Shown: piece by piece, positions 7,967-17,409 of the stretch
Layout of the letters: every line of letters begins with the position of its first letter
Numbering within the stretch: the stretch's first letter is position 1
Translations under genes and position numbers: made by a program
Notes under the pieces: model-generated
The model's database searches: none
Told to the model about the DNA's origin: nothing
The model's input: only the letters and a program-made list of their open reading frames with translations
Source of the DNA: TMED109 sp002171375
GTDB lineage: Bacteria; Pseudomonadota; Alphaproteobacteria; TMED109
Length of the DNA: 64,000 bases
Assembly: GCA_965657505.1 (NCBI GenBank)
Contig: CBFHON010000003.1
Location: forward strand, 1 to 64,000
Direction: 5' to 3'

Positions 7967-9655
7967 CTAAATAATATTTTTTGCAAAATTAAGTAGCTTT
8001 ACATTTTTCACATGAGGAATATTATTTAATTCCTCTATTAGTTTAGATGAAACTGGTTCATCGATTTCTATAAGTGCTATTGCATCACCGCCTACTTTAG
8101 TTCTACCTAAATGAAAAGTTGCTATATTAATTTTGGCATTTGATAAGATAGATCCCAAAGAGCCGATAAAACCTGGTTTATCTTCATTAGTGATAAATAA
8201 CATATTAGGACCAAGTTCTGCCTCAATTCGGGTATTCATAACTTCAACTATTCTTGGTTGATTGCCATATAATGTNNNNNNNNNNNNNNNNNNNNNNNNN
8301 NNNNNNNNNNNNNNNNNNNNNNNNNNNNNNNNNNNNNNNNNNNNNNNNNNNNNNNNNNNNNNNNNNNNNNNNNNGCCAATTACATTTCTTGTTCTTCTTT
8401 CTGTTTCTACAGTTAAATTAATATCTGTTATATAATCTCCTGTTTTTTCTCGAATAGAAGAAGTAATATTCATATTTCTATTTTTAGCAATCACTGGTGC
8501 ATTAACTACATTTACTGCTTCCATATTGGGAGATAATAATCCTGCTATTAAAACACTTATTAAAGGTTTTGTATTTAATAAAGCTACTTGTCCTCCAAAT
8601 TCTATTTTTATATTTTTAATACTTGTTTCAGTTATTTGACCTGCAAGTTTACCAATTTGCTCACATAATTTTATATAAGGTTTGAGTTTTGGAGCATCTT
8701 CTGCTGAAATAGATGGAATATTTAACGCATTTGTTATTGCGCCATTATTAAGGTAATTAGACATCTGTTCTGCAACTTGAATAGCTACATTTTCTTGAGC
8801 TTCTTCAGTAGAAGCACCTAAATGCGGAGTAGCTACTATTTTATCTAGTCCAAATAACACATTATCTTTTGCTGGTTCATTGCTAAATACATCAAATGCG
8901 GCTCCACTTACCTTTTCCGATTTAATAGCATCTGCAAGATCATTCTCATTAACTAGACCTCCGCGGGCGCAATTAATAATTTTTACACCATCCTTCATTT
9001 TTTTTATTGAGGTTGAATTGATTATTTCTTTTGTAGACTTTGTTAAAGGTACATGAAGTGTTATGAAATCTGAAACTTTTAATAATTCTTCAAATTCAAC
9101 TTTTTCAACTCCAATTTCTGTTGCTCTTTCTTCAGTCAGATATGGATCATATACTTTAATATGCATTTTTAGCCCCTTAGCTCTGTCAGCTACTATAGAC
9201 CCTATATTTCCACATCCTATCATTCCAAGTATTTTTGAATATAATTCAATACCCGTATATTTTGATTTTTCCCATTTACCTTGGTGGGTAGAACTGTTTG
9301 CATTAGGTATATTTCTTGCTAAAGACATCATTAAAGCAATAGTATGTTCTGCTGTAGTAATTGAGTTTCCAAACGGTGTATTCATTACTATTGTGCCATT
9401 TGCAGTAGCAGCTTCAATATCAACATTATCTACACCTATACCTGCTCTACCTATTACTTTTAAATTTGAAGCATATTTGAGAATATCTTTTGTAACTTTT
9501 GTATTAGATCTAATAGCCAACCCATCAAAATCATTAATAGTTTCAGATAATTGTTCTGGAGATAATTCTGTATTAATAGTTACATCAATATTATTTTTTT
9601 TAAATATTTCTTCAGCTTTACTACTTAATTTATCTGAAATCAAAACTTTAGCCAT
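7967..9655 (-). CDS. serA: D-3-phosphoglycerate dehydrogenase, interrupted by an assembly gap
   Basis: Oxidises 3-phosphoglycerate to 3-phosphohydroxypyruvate, opening serine synthesis. From the ATG at 9655 (MAKVLISDKL): substrate-binding part, GCGNIGS nucleotide fold at about 147-153, NCARGG, ATPHLGAST with the catalytic His, then the intervening ASB domain and a C-terminal ACT domain (NEDKPGFIGSLGSIL). Bases 8276-8374 are N, giving 33 unknown residues in frame. Without them the protein is 529 aa, the usual length for this long type, and the flanks read as family-contiguous, so the gap probably holds no real sequence. A frame open to 9706 exists, but the extra residues do not match the family. 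It begins 23 bases after serC. Confidence 0.92.
   Translation of the reverse strand: MAKVLISDKLSSKAEEIFKKNNIDVTINTELSPEQLSETINDFDGLAIRSNTKVTKDILKYASNLKVIGRAGIGVDNVDIEAATANGTIVMNTPFGNSITTAEHTIALMMSLARNIPNANSSTHQGKWEKSKYTGIELYSKILGMIGCGNIGSIVADRAKGLKMHIKVYDPYLTEERATEIGVEKVEFEELLKVSDFITLHVPLTKSTKEIINSTSIKKMKDGVKIINCARGGLVNENDLADAIKSEKVSGAAFDVFSNEPAKDNVLFGLDKIVATPHLGASTEEAQENVAIQVAEQMSNYLNNGAITNALNIPSISAEDAPKLKPYIKLCEQIGKLAGQITETSIKNIKIEFGGQVALLNTKPLISVLIAGLLSPNMEAVNVVNAPVIAKNRNMNITSSIREKTGDYITDINLTVETERRTRNVIGXXXXXXXXXXXXXXXXXXXXXXXXXXXXXXXXXTLYGNQPRIVEVMNTRIEAELGPNMLFITNEDKPGFIGSLGSILSNAKINIATFHLGRTKVGGDAIALIEIDEPVSSKLIEELNNIPHVKNVKLLNFAKNII
8276..8374. other. Assembly gap (99 N)
   Basis: A run of 99 unknown bases inside serA, a multiple of three. 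It falls in the ASB domain between the residues VIG and TLYGNQPRIVE, which are normally adjacent in SerA. The gap is probably a scaffolding placeholder with little or no missing sequence rather than an insertion. Confidence 0.97.
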
Positions 9656-9678
9656 ATAAGTACTCCGATTCTTTAAAG

Positions 9679-10824
9679 TTATTTTGCTATATTTTTCCAA
9701 GCCCAATCTAGCCAGGGTAATAATAGTTCTATATTATTTTTTTCAACGGTACCACCGCCCCATATTCTTATACCCTCAGGAGCGGAAGGATAGTGATTAA
9801 TATCATAAGCAGCTCCTTTTTCTTCTAGTAAGGAAAAAAATTCATTTAAAGTTTTCTTTTTGCTATCAGCGTCTAATTTTAAAAACGAAGGATCAATAAT
9901 TTTTAAACATATAGATGTGGATGACCTTACTTCTTTTATCGTTGCTAAAAATTCTACCCAGTCAGTTTTAGATTCCCATTTCTCTATTACTTCTAAATTA
10001 GATTGACTTCTCTCAATCATTGAATTTAGGCCTCCTATACTATCGACCCATTCTAATGCATGAATAGCATCTTCAATACACAGCATAGAAGGAGTATTAA
10101 TAGTACTTCCTTTAAAAATTTTACTTTGAAATTTTCCTTTGTTGGCTAATCTAAATAATTTTGGAATAGGCCAGGCAGGTTTATAGCTTTCTAATCTTTC
10201 TACTGCTCTCGGAGAGAGGACTAATATACCATGTTGAGCTTCGCCTCCTAAAACTTTTTGCCATGAGAACGTAGTTACATCTAATTTATTCCAGGGAATA
10301 TTCATTGCAAGAACAGCAGATGTTGCGTCACATAAAGTTAGACCACTTCTATCATCATCTATCCAATTTCCATTAGGAATTTTAACTCCAGCAGTTGTTC
10401 CATTCCAAGTAAAAATTACATCATTATTAAAATTAACCTTTTCTAAATCTGGTAAGGCTCCATAATCCGCATCAATTAATTTTGTATTTTTAATTTGTAA
10501 CTGTTCAATAACATCTGTAACCCAATCTCTTCCAAATGAATCCCAAGCTAATATATCCACTCCTGTTTTTCCAAGAAGAGACCACATAGCCATTTCAAAA
10601 GCACCAGTATCAGAACCACCTGTTATTGCTACATGGTAATTTTCAGGTATGTTTAAAATTGATTTAGTTTTATCAATTAATTTTTGGATTCTTTTAACAC
10701 TTATCTTGGCTCTATGTGATCTACCTAATAGTGCATCATTAAGAAAGGAAGCCTCCCAATTAGGAATTTTTACACAAGGGCCTGAAGAAAATTTAGGATT
10801 ATTTGGTAATTTAAGGGAATTCAT
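9679..10824 (-). CDS. serC: Phosphoserine aminotransferase
   Basis: Transfers the amino group of glutamate to 3-phosphohydroxypyruvate in serine synthesis, and also acts in pyridoxal phosphate synthesis. Seen: ITGGSDTGAFE near residue 68, TWNGTTAGV, LCDATSAVLAM with the PLP-ring Asp, and TFSWQKVLGG with the Schiff-base Lys190. Length 381 aa matches the longer alphaproteobacterial form. It is the first gene of the serC-serA-hisZ-purA unit, with a promoter candidate in the 82-base spacer upstream. Confidence 0.94.
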   Translation of the reverse strand: MNSLKLPNNPKFSSGPCVKIPNWEASFLNDALLGRSHRAKISVKRIQKLIDKTKSILNIPENYHVAITGGSDTGAFEMAMWSLLGKTGVDILAWDSFGRDWVTDVIEQLQIKNTKLIDADYGALPDLEKVNFNNDVIFTWNGTTAGVKIPNGNWIDDDRSGLTLCDATSAVLAMNIPWNKLDVTTFSWQKVLGGEAQHGILVLSPRAVERLESYKPAWPIPKLFRLANKGKFQSKIFKGSTINTPSMLCIEDAIHALEWVDSIGGLNSMIERSQSNLEVIEKWESKTDWVEFLATIKEVRSSTSICLKIIDPSFLKLDADSKKKTLNEFFSLLEEKGAAYDINHYPSAPEGIRIWGGGTVEKNNIELLLPWLDWAWKNIAK

Positions 10825-10862
10825 ATTTTTTTTCCGTTACTTATTAGAATTAATTTATTAGC

Positions 10863-10890
10863 AATGTATAATTGTGTAATTAGTTGTCAA
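10863..10890 (-). promoter_or_regulatory. Candidate sigma-70 promoter of serC
   Basis: Read on the minus strand, a perfect TTGACA (10885-10890) is followed after 16 bases by TACATT (10863-10868). It sits about 40 bases before the serC start in the only sizeable spacer of this stretch. The -35 is exact; the -10 is four of six. Confidence 0.5.
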
Positions 10891-10906
10891 TTTAATATTA
10901 TAATTT

Positions 10907-11707
10907 TCACATTTTAACTAGATGATTTAATGGGCCATTACCTTCGCCAATATCAGGAGCATATAGTATTGCTTTATTAACATATTTATGAGCCTTACTT
11001 ACAGCTTTCTTCAAAGTTAATTTTTTTCCTAAACCACAAGCTATTGCACTTGATAATGTGCATCCAGTCCCATGTGAATTTTTAGTAATAATTTTTTTAC
11101 TTTTAAAGAAGTCTATAGCATCTTCGCTAATTAAAACATCCACGAGAATAGAATCCTCTAAATGTCCACCTTTCATTAATACGTTATCAATTCCCATTTT
11201 TAAGATTTTTTCACCTGATATTTTAAGATCATCAACATTATTTATTTTTGATCCAGTTATAACCTCAGCTTCAGGAATATTTGGCGTAATTATAGTACAT
11301 AGGGGTAATAATTTATTTACTAATGCTTTTTCTGCTCCAGTATCTAATAATTTATGTCCACCTTTTGCTACCATTACTGGGTCTAATACAATTGGTACTT
11401 TATTTTTAAGTTTTGAAAGTATTTTCGTCACACAAAGAATAATTTCTTCGTTAGACAACATTCCAATTTTAATAGCATCGGTACCAATATCATTAAGAAT
11501 AGCAATAATTTGTTCTTCAATAATATTTAAAGGCATATTTAAAATATTAGTTACACCTTTAGTATTTTGGGCAGTGACAGCAGTAATAGCACTAGTTGCA
11601 TAGCCTCCTAAAGAGGAAATGGTTTTTATATCTCCTTGTATGCCTGCCCCACCTCCTGAATCAGATCCAGCAATGGTCATTATTCTTGCTAGTTTATTAT
11701 TATTCAT
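10907..11707 (-). CDS. thiD: Hydroxymethylpyrimidine/phosphomethylpyrimidine kinase
   Basis: Phosphorylates HMP and HMP-phosphate to HMP pyrophosphate for thiamine synthesis; ribokinase-type fold. Seen: the N-terminal GSDSGGGAGIQGDIKT (about residues 15-30), the VLDPVMVAKGG segment, and the C-terminal NSHGTGCTLSSAIA anion hole with catalytic Asp/Cys region. Length 266 aa is normal. Its start overlaps the glmM stop by 8 bases, so it ends the envelope operon. The partner thiE lies separately at 33240. Confidence 0.92.
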   Translation of the reverse strand: MNNNKLARIMTIAGSDSGGGAGIQGDIKTISSLGGYATSAITAVTAQNTKGVTNILNMPLNIIEEQIIAILNDIGTDAIKIGMLSNEEIILCVTKILSKLKNKVPIVLDPVMVAKGGHKLLDTGAEKALVNKLLPLCTIITPNIPEAEVITGSKINNVDDLKISGEKILKMGIDNVLMKGGHLEDSILVDVLISEDAIDFFKSKKIITKNSHGTGCTLSSAIACGLGKKLTLKKAVSKAHKYVNKAILYAPDIGEGNGPLNHLVKM

Positions 11708-13088
11708 TAATATAATTTATAATTTCTGTTTTTAATTTCTTAAGTGTGTTGTTTAATAATGTTTTATTTTTACATTCGCCCATTATCCTAAGCTTATTTT
11801 CTGTACCAGATGCCCTAATAATAATTCTACCCTCATCACCTAGTTTTTGTTCATGTTTTTTAATTTTTTCTTTAATAAAATGATCACTATTTTTATATTT
11901 ATAATCTTTATTATTATAGGAGATGCTTTCAATAGTTTGCGGCATTAATGAAAATATATTTACTAATTTTGAAACTTTTATATTTTTCTCTACCATAGAA
12001 GCAATTATCTGAAGTGAAGCTACTAGACCGTCACCAGTACTACCATACTCACCTAAAATAATATGACCAGATTGTTCTCCACCTATATTACAGCCACTTT
12101 TTCTCATTTCTTCTACTACATATCTATCACCTACATTTGCTCGTATTAAATCTAGATCAAGACTGTTAAGATAATTTTCTAAACCTTTGTTTGTCATTTT
12201 GGTTCCAATTATAGCATTACCCTTTAATGTACCTTGGTCTAGATATCTTTTTGTTATTAATCCTATTATCTTATCCCCATGTATAAAATTTCCTTTTTCA
12301 TCACAAATTATACAACGATCGGCATCTCCATCTAACGCTATGCCAATATCAGCTTTATGCTTTTTAACCATTTTAGCCATTACATTAGGATGAGTAGATC
12401 CGCATTTATGATTTATATTTGTGCCATCTGGATCACAACCTATAGAAATAACTTCTGCACCTAGCTCCCATAATACTCTAGGAGCTACTTGGTATGCTGC
12501 TCCATTTGCACAATCTATTACAATTTTTAAATTTTTTAGAGAAAATTTATCTGGAAATGTTGATTTAACAAACTCTAAATACCTTCCAGCTGCATCTTCA
12601 ATTCTTTTTGCTCTTCCAAGTTTTGTAGAATCTACAAGATTAGATGGATAATTTTTATCCATTAATGCCTCTATTTTTAGTTCATTTTCATCACTTAACT
12701 TTTCACCATTAGGATCAAATAATTTTATTCCGTTATCTTCATATGAATTATGAGATGCTGAAATCATTACTCCGACGTCACACCTCATAGATCTTGTTAA
12801 CATAGATATTGCAGGAGTAGGCATTGGACCAACTAGAAATACATTCATACCCATAGAAATAAATCCAGCAGTTAAAGAAGGCTCTATTAAATAACCAGAA
12901 AGCCTTGTATCTTTTCCTATTACAACATTATGTTTGTGTTTTCCTCTAGTGAAATATTCTCCAGCAGCCATTCCAACCTTTAAAGCAGTTTCACCTGTCA
13001 TTGGATAAGTATTCGCACGACCTCTTATTCCATCAGTACCGAAATATTTTCTTTTTTTAGTTTGAGATATATTATTTTTTGTTTTCAT
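11700..13088 (-). CDS. glmM: Phosphoglucosamine mutase
   Basis: Interconverts glucosamine-6-phosphate and glucosamine-1-phosphate on the way to UDP-GlcNAc for peptidoglycan and lipid A. Seen: FGTDGIRG near residue 16, the phosphoserine loop ISASHNSYEDNG with Ser112, the metal loop DGDADR, GGEQSGH in the sugar-binding domain, and RASGTENKLRIM in the phosphate-binding C-terminal domain. Length 462 aa is slightly above the usual 445-450 because of a short basic N-terminal tail. It follows folP by nine bases. Confidence 0.94.
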   Translation of the reverse strand: MKTKNNISQTKKRKYFGTDGIRGRANTYPMTGETALKVGMAAGEYFTRGKHKHNVVIGKDTRLSGYLIEPSLTAGFISMGMNVFLVGPMPTPAISMLTRSMRCDVGVMISASHNSYEDNGIKLFDPNGEKLSDENELKIEALMDKNYPSNLVDSTKLGRAKRIEDAAGRYLEFVKSTFPDKFSLKNLKIVIDCANGAAYQVAPRVLWELGAEVISIGCDPDGTNINHKCGSTHPNVMAKMVKKHKADIGIALDGDADRCIICDEKGNFIHGDKIIGLITKRYLDQGTLKGNAIIGTKMTNKGLENYLNSLDLDLIRANVGDRYVVEEMRKSGCNIGGEQSGHIILGEYGSTGDGLVASLQIIASMVEKNIKVSKLVNIFSLMPQTIESISYNNKDYKYKNSDHFIKEKIKKHEQKLGDEGRIIIRASGTENKLRIMGECKNKTLLNNTLKKLKTEIINYINE

Positions 13089-13097
13089 AGTTTTATT

Positions 13098-14162
13098 TCA
13101 ATTGCAATTAATTTTATTCCACATTTCTATAGCTTGCTTAGTCTCTTTTATATCGTGAACCCTTAAAAATTTCACACCTTTTTCTATAGAAGCTATAGCA
13201 AGAGAAATAGAACCAGGCAATCTTTCTGATACTTTTGTGTTAGTAATTCTTCCTATCATAGATTTTCTTGATGCTCCAATTAAGATATGAGATTTTAAAC
13301 TGTGAAATACTGTAAGATCTCTAAAAATTTTTAAATTATGATTATCGTTTTTTCCAAAACCTATTCCTGGGTCTACAATAATGTTTTCTTCCTTTATACC
13401 TTTTTGTATCGCATATTTCTTTTTATCATTTAAAAAATTTAAAACTTCATAAGAGACATTTTTATACTTAGGATTTTTTTGCATATAATTAGGCTGTCCT
13501 TTCATATGCATTAATATTAAGCCTACTTTGTTCTTAGCTATAATATTGGCGGACTTTTCATCAGAAAGTGATGATATATCATTTATAATTTTAGCACCTG
13601 CATCAATTGCAGCCTGCATTGTAGAAGAATTTCTGGTGTCACATGATATAGGAATATTATATTTAGAAAGTTCTTTTATAATTGGAATTATTCTTTTTTG
13701 TTCTTCTTTTTCATCCAGACGAATAGCTCCTGGTCTCGACGATTCTCCTCCAATATCAATAATACTTGCACCTTCATCGAACATTCTTAGAGCTTTTGAT
13801 ACTGCTTCTTTAGTATTAAGAATTTTTTTATTCTTGCTAGCAAAACTATCAGGAGTCACATTTAAGATACCTATAATTTGAGTCTTATTAGAATTTAAAC
13901 CCATAAAATTTTTTGTCTTATGGTTATATGTTTTAAATTTATCTAAAATATCTTTTTTATTAATATAAGGGTTTTTCCAGTCTTGCCTATTTTGAACGGA
14001 GTAAATTAATTGTTCTTTATTAGACCTATTATTTATAGATTGGATCTCAAAATTAAGGAATGCCATATCTCTAGCTAAAGGAAGAGCTTTTTTTTGTTGA
14101 ATTAACAACTTAGCTTTTTTTCCATAAACTATGTTTATGGGTATAATAATAGTGTTATTCAC
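13098..14162 (-). CDS. folP: Dihydropteroate synthase
   Basis: Condenses 7,8-dihydropterin pyrophosphate with p-aminobenzoate in folate synthesis. The TIM barrel starts near residue 95 with IIGILNVTPDSFA, followed by GGESSRPGA, ISCDTRNSSTMQAAIDAGA, INDISSL, VDPGIGFGK and GASRKSMIG, all family signatures. Residues 1-95 are an N-terminal extension beyond the usual 270-280 aa enzyme. Some alphaproteobacterial FolP proteins carry a similar lead, so it is probably genuine. Located between ftsH and glmM. Confidence 0.9.
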   Translation of the reverse strand: MNNTIIIPINIVYGKKAKLLIQQKKALPLARDMAFLNFEIQSINNRSNKEQLIYSVQNRQDWKNPYINKKDILDKFKTYNHKTKNFMGLNSNKTQIIGILNVTPDSFASKNKKILNTKEAVSKALRMFDEGASIIDIGGESSRPGAIRLDEKEEQKRIIPIIKELSKYNIPISCDTRNSSTMQAAIDAGAKIINDISSLSDEKSANIIAKNKVGLILMHMKGQPNYMQKNPKYKNVSYEVLNFLNDKKKYAIQKGIKEENIIVDPGIGFGKNDNHNLKIFRDLTVFHSLKSHILIGASRKSMIGRITNTKVSERLPGSISLAIASIEKGVKFLRVHDIKETKQAIEMWNKINCN

Positions 14163-14179
14163 AATAAATAAAAAATTAG

Positions 14180-16081
14180 CTATGTTTCATTTGGACGTGG
14201 ATCTTTAATATTATCTTTTTTTACTTCCTTATCAATATCTGAATCTACAGAAGTAGTATTAGTATTATTTTTATCTAACTCTTTACCCTTAAGTATATTA
14301 CCTATATCATCTGCTGAAAGCGTCTCATATTCTAAAAGACCTTTAGCAATTTTATGAAGGTCATCAATATGTTTTTTAATAATTAATCTAGAAGTTTTTT
14401 CACCTTCTTCTACAAGTCTCCTCACTTCTTCATCAATAAGTCTGGCCGTATCATCAGATATATTTCTTTGTTGAGCTACAGAATGGCCTAAAAAAACTTC
14501 TTCTTGATTAGTTTCATATCTTAATGGGCCTAATTTATCAGAAAATCCAAATTCCATTACCATTCTCCTAGCTAAATTAGTAGCCTGTTGAATATCATTT
14601 CCTGCACCAGTAGTAATATTCTTCTTACCATAAATTAGCTCTTCTGCTACTCTTCCGCCGAACATTGAAGCAATTAATGCTTCTAATTCTGTTCTTGTTT
14701 GAGAAAGTTTATCTCTTTCAGGAAGCCACATGGTTACTCCTAATGCTCTTCCTCTTGGAATTATAGTTACTTTATGAAGAGGCTCATGACCTTCAACGTT
14801 TAGCATAACTAAAGCATGTCCAGCTTCGTGGTAGGCTGTCATTCTTTTTTCATCTTCTGTCATAACCATAGAACGTCTTTCTGCTCCCATCATAACTTTA
14901 TCTTTTGCTTGCTCTAATTCTATCATACCGACATTTAGTTTGCTTTTTCTTGCAGCAAGAAGCGCAGCTTCATTAACTAAATTTGCTAAATCAGCTCCAG
15001 AAAATCCTGGTGTACCTCTAGCAATAATTCTAGGATCTACATTTTTAGCTACAGATATTTTTTTCATATGAACTTTTAAGATTTTTTCTCTTCCTAAGAT
15101 ATCTGGGTTTGGTACAACAACTTGCCTATCAAATCTACCAGGCCTTAGTAATGCTGGGTCCAGAACATCAGGTCTATTTGTTGCAGCGATTAATATAACT
15201 CCTTCATTAGTTTCAAAGCCATCCATTTCTACTAATAGTTGATTTAATGTTTGTTCTCTTTCATCATTTCCTCCACCAAGGCCCGCTCCTCTATGTCTCC
15301 CAACAGCATCGATTTCATCAATAAATATTATACAAGGAGCACTTTTTTTACCTTGTTCAAACATATCTCTTACTCTGCTAGCACCAACTCCAACAAACAT
15401 TTCGACAAAGTCTGAACCTGAAATTGTAAAAAATGGAACATTAGCTTCACCAGCTACTGCTCTAGCTAGAAGTGTTTTACCTGTTCCTGGAGGTCCCACA
15501 AGTAATACACCTTTTGGTATTTTACCTCCCAATTTTTGAAATTTTTGAGGGTTTTTTAAAAATTCAATAATTTCCTCTAATTCATCTTTGGCTTCATCTA
15601 CTCCGGCGACATCTTCAAAAGTAACTCTACCTTGTTTCTCTGTAAGAAGCCTTGCTTTCGATTTTCCAAAGCCCATTGCACCACCTTTTCCTCCTTGCAT
15701 CTGTCTCATGAAGAAAATCCATACTCCAATAAATAAGAGCATAGGAAGCCAGTTTAAAAGCATTCCTAAAATTGGAGATACTCGTTCATCTAGCGGAGCA
15801 GCAGTAACTTTAACGCCACTTTCAGCTAATTTTGAAATTAAATTAGGATCGTCAGGAGCATATGTAGTAAATTCTTCACCTGATTGGAAATGACCTGATA
15901 TATTATTTTCTTGGATAGTAACGTCATTTATATTATTTAACTTTACTTGTGCCAAAAATTCAGAATAGGGCAAAGAAACCTGACTATTTGGACTTTTGTT
16001 GTCCTGAAATAAATTAAAAATAGCTAATAAAAATACTACTATTATAGCCCATGCAGCGAGGTTTTTTCCCATTTTATTCAA
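14180..16081 (-). CDS. ftsH: ATP-dependent zinc metalloprotease FtsH
   Basis: Membrane-bound AAA protease that degrades misfolded and regulatory proteins, classically sigma-32 and LpxC. Seen: transmembrane segments at about 10-24 and 106-124 flanking a periplasmic domain, Walker A GPPGTGKT at 196-203, IIFIDEID Walker B, the SRH with RPGRFDR, and zinc motif HEAGH at 418-422. An ATG occurs at 16072, but AGGAG is seven bases before the TTG at 16081 and sixteen before the ATG, so the TTG start (633 aa) is better supported. It overlaps the tilS stop by four bases. Its likely substrate RpoH is encoded in this window. Confidence 0.95.
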   Translation of the reverse strand: MNKMGKNLAAWAIIVVFLLAIFNLFQDNKSPNSQVSLPYSEFLAQVKLNNINDVTIQENNISGHFQSGEEFTTYAPDDPNLISKLAESGVKVTAAPLDERVSPILGMLLNWLPMLLFIGVWIFFMRQMQGGKGGAMGFGKSKARLLTEKQGRVTFEDVAGVDEAKDELEEIIEFLKNPQKFQKLGGKIPKGVLLVGPPGTGKTLLARAVAGEANVPFFTISGSDFVEMFVGVGASRVRDMFEQGKKSAPCIIFIDEIDAVGRHRGAGLGGGNDEREQTLNQLLVEMDGFETNEGVILIAATNRPDVLDPALLRPGRFDRQVVVPNPDILGREKILKVHMKKISVAKNVDPRIIARGTPGFSGADLANLVNEAALLAARKSKLNVGMIELEQAKDKVMMGAERRSMVMTEDEKRMTAYHEAGHALVMLNVEGHEPLHKVTIIPRGRALGVTMWLPERDKLSQTRTELEALIASMFGGRVAEELIYGKKNITTGAGNDIQQATNLARRMVMEFGFSDKLGPLRYETNQEEVFLGHSVAQQRNISDDTARLIDEEVRRLVEEGEKTSRLIIKKHIDDLHKIAKGLLEYETLSADDIGNILKGKELDKNNTNTTSVDSDIDKEVKKDNIKDPRPNET

Positions 16082-17403
16082 GTTTTTTCTCCTGATTTAT
16101 AAATATCAATATTCTTATATTCACTCAATAATTTTTCTTCTATATGATTTAAATATATATTATTTTTCCAAAAACTACTCTTCCAATATAATAGATGGGG
16201 TATTGATACTATTTGTTCAAGTACTCTAATAGCAGGAATAGTTTTTATAGCATTAAAATTTATACTAGGTTTTTTCACTTTATTCAATTTAATCATTAAT
16301 AAATAACCTTTTTCACCTAATGGCCCTATAGTTATATTAGGTTTCTTAGTTTTATTTGTTACTATAAATCTTCTATCCCAAACAGTAATATCATTTTTTA
16401 AATCAATATTTTTTATAGAATTATCTAATTGTCTATATAAAATTATTTTATCGTCTTCTATTTTAATATACGCCCCGCCCACTGTTGTATTCCTGGTTTT
16501 TTTGCTTTTAATATTTTCAAGTAGATTATTAAGAATTTTAGTTTTTCTCGGATATTTTTTTCCCCCTATGATTTTTATTAGATAACTTAATACTTTAATT
16601 TGAAATATATTTGGAAGCTCTTTAAACTTATCTATATTGAAATTACAAATTCCTAGGTTACTAAATTGAATATCATTTTTCATAAAATTATGGATATAAA
16701 AATTTAAATTTTTACTAAGGCTGCTAAATAGTTTTATAGAATTACTAAAATCTCTGTACATATCTTTATATACGATTAACTTTCGTGCTTTAGATCTTAA
16801 ATATTTCATATCTAAGTTTGTGGGGTCTTCAATCCATTTTAATTGATTACTTATACAAATTTTAATTAAATTGTCTTTTTTATAATTTAGTAGAGGCCTA
16901 ATTAATTCTATATTACCTGAACTTGTCAAGATTTTAGATGTTTCTTGCATACATCCTAATCCATCTAATCCACTTTTAGCACTTAATCTGATAATAAAAG
17001 TTTCTACCTGGTCGTCGGCATGATGTCCTAAAAAAACATATTTACAATTGTGTATTCTACAAGCTTTTGCTAAAATATCATAGCGAGCTATTCTTGCAGT
17101 TTCTTGTATTCTTGTTTTTGGTTTTTCTGCAGACCACACTAGTGAATGATGTTTTATATTAAGACCATTCATTGTTTTTTTTACAAATTTAGTCTCTTTC
17201 GCGGATTCTTTTCTTAATTGATGATCTAGTGTAAAAGAAGTAATATTATAGTTATATTTATTTTTAAATTTATTTAATAAAAAAGCTAGAGCAGTGCTAT
17301 CTGCCCCGCCTGAAACAGCTAAGGCAACGTTTTCTCCATTAAACTTATTTTTATTTTTATTCATAAAAAATTCAAAATTTTTTGTGAATTTATTATTATC
17401 CAT
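16078..17403 (-). CDS. tilS: tRNA(Ile)-lysidine synthetase
   Basis: Adds lysine to C34 of the tRNA-Ile CAU anticodon so that it decodes AUA, using ATP. Seen: PP-loop AVSGGADSTAL with SGGADS at residues 31-36, FLGHHADDQVETF and the RPLL-x4-K segment of the N-terminal domain. The C-terminal half is poorly conserved. Length 441 aa is normal. AUA is a frequent codon in this AT-rich genome, which makes the enzyme especially needed. It lies between cpoB (six bases upstream) and ftsH (four-base overlap). Confidence 0.9.
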   Translation of the reverse strand: MDNNKFTKNFEFFMNKNKNKFNGENVALAVSGGADSTALAFLLNKFKNKYNYNITSFTLDHQLRKESAKETKFVKKTMNGLNIKHHSLVWSAEKPKTRIQETARIARYDILAKACRIHNCKYVFLGHHADDQVETFIIRLSAKSGLDGLGCMQETSKILTSSGNIELIRPLLNYKKDNLIKICISNQLKWIEDPTNLDMKYLRSKARKLIVYKDMYRDFSNSIKLFSSLSKNLNFYIHNFMKNDIQFSNLGICNFNIDKFKELPNIFQIKVLSYLIKIIGGKKYPRKTKILNNLLENIKSKKTRNTTVGGAYIKIEDDKIILYRQLDNSIKNIDLKNDITVWDRRFIVTNKTKKPNITIGPLGEKGYLLMIKLNKVKKPSINFNAIKTIPAIRVLEQIVSIPHLLYWKSSFWKNNIYLNHIEEKLLSEYKNIDIYKSGEKT

Positions 17404-17409
17404 TACGAA

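Noticed and set aside
8276..8374. Insertion or frameshift in serA
   Set aside because: The run is entirely N and in frame, and both sides match one continuous SerA. It is an assembly artefact rather than a biological lesion.
9063..9659. Open frame of 198 codons on the plus strand opposite serA
   Set aside because: It lies wholly within serA, has no recognisable motif and mirrors the coding strand's composition. It is a shadow of a real gene.
10825..10906. TPP riboswitch near thiD, or a similar leader near thiE
   Set aside because: thiD starts inside the glmM end and thiE only eight bases after the aldolase gene, leaving no space for a riboswitch. The 10825-10906 spacer shows a promoter but no thi-box core.
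11058..11603. Open frame of 181 codons on the plus strand opposite thiD
   Set aside because: Fully antisense to a well-supported thiD, with no family resemblance or ribosome site of its own.
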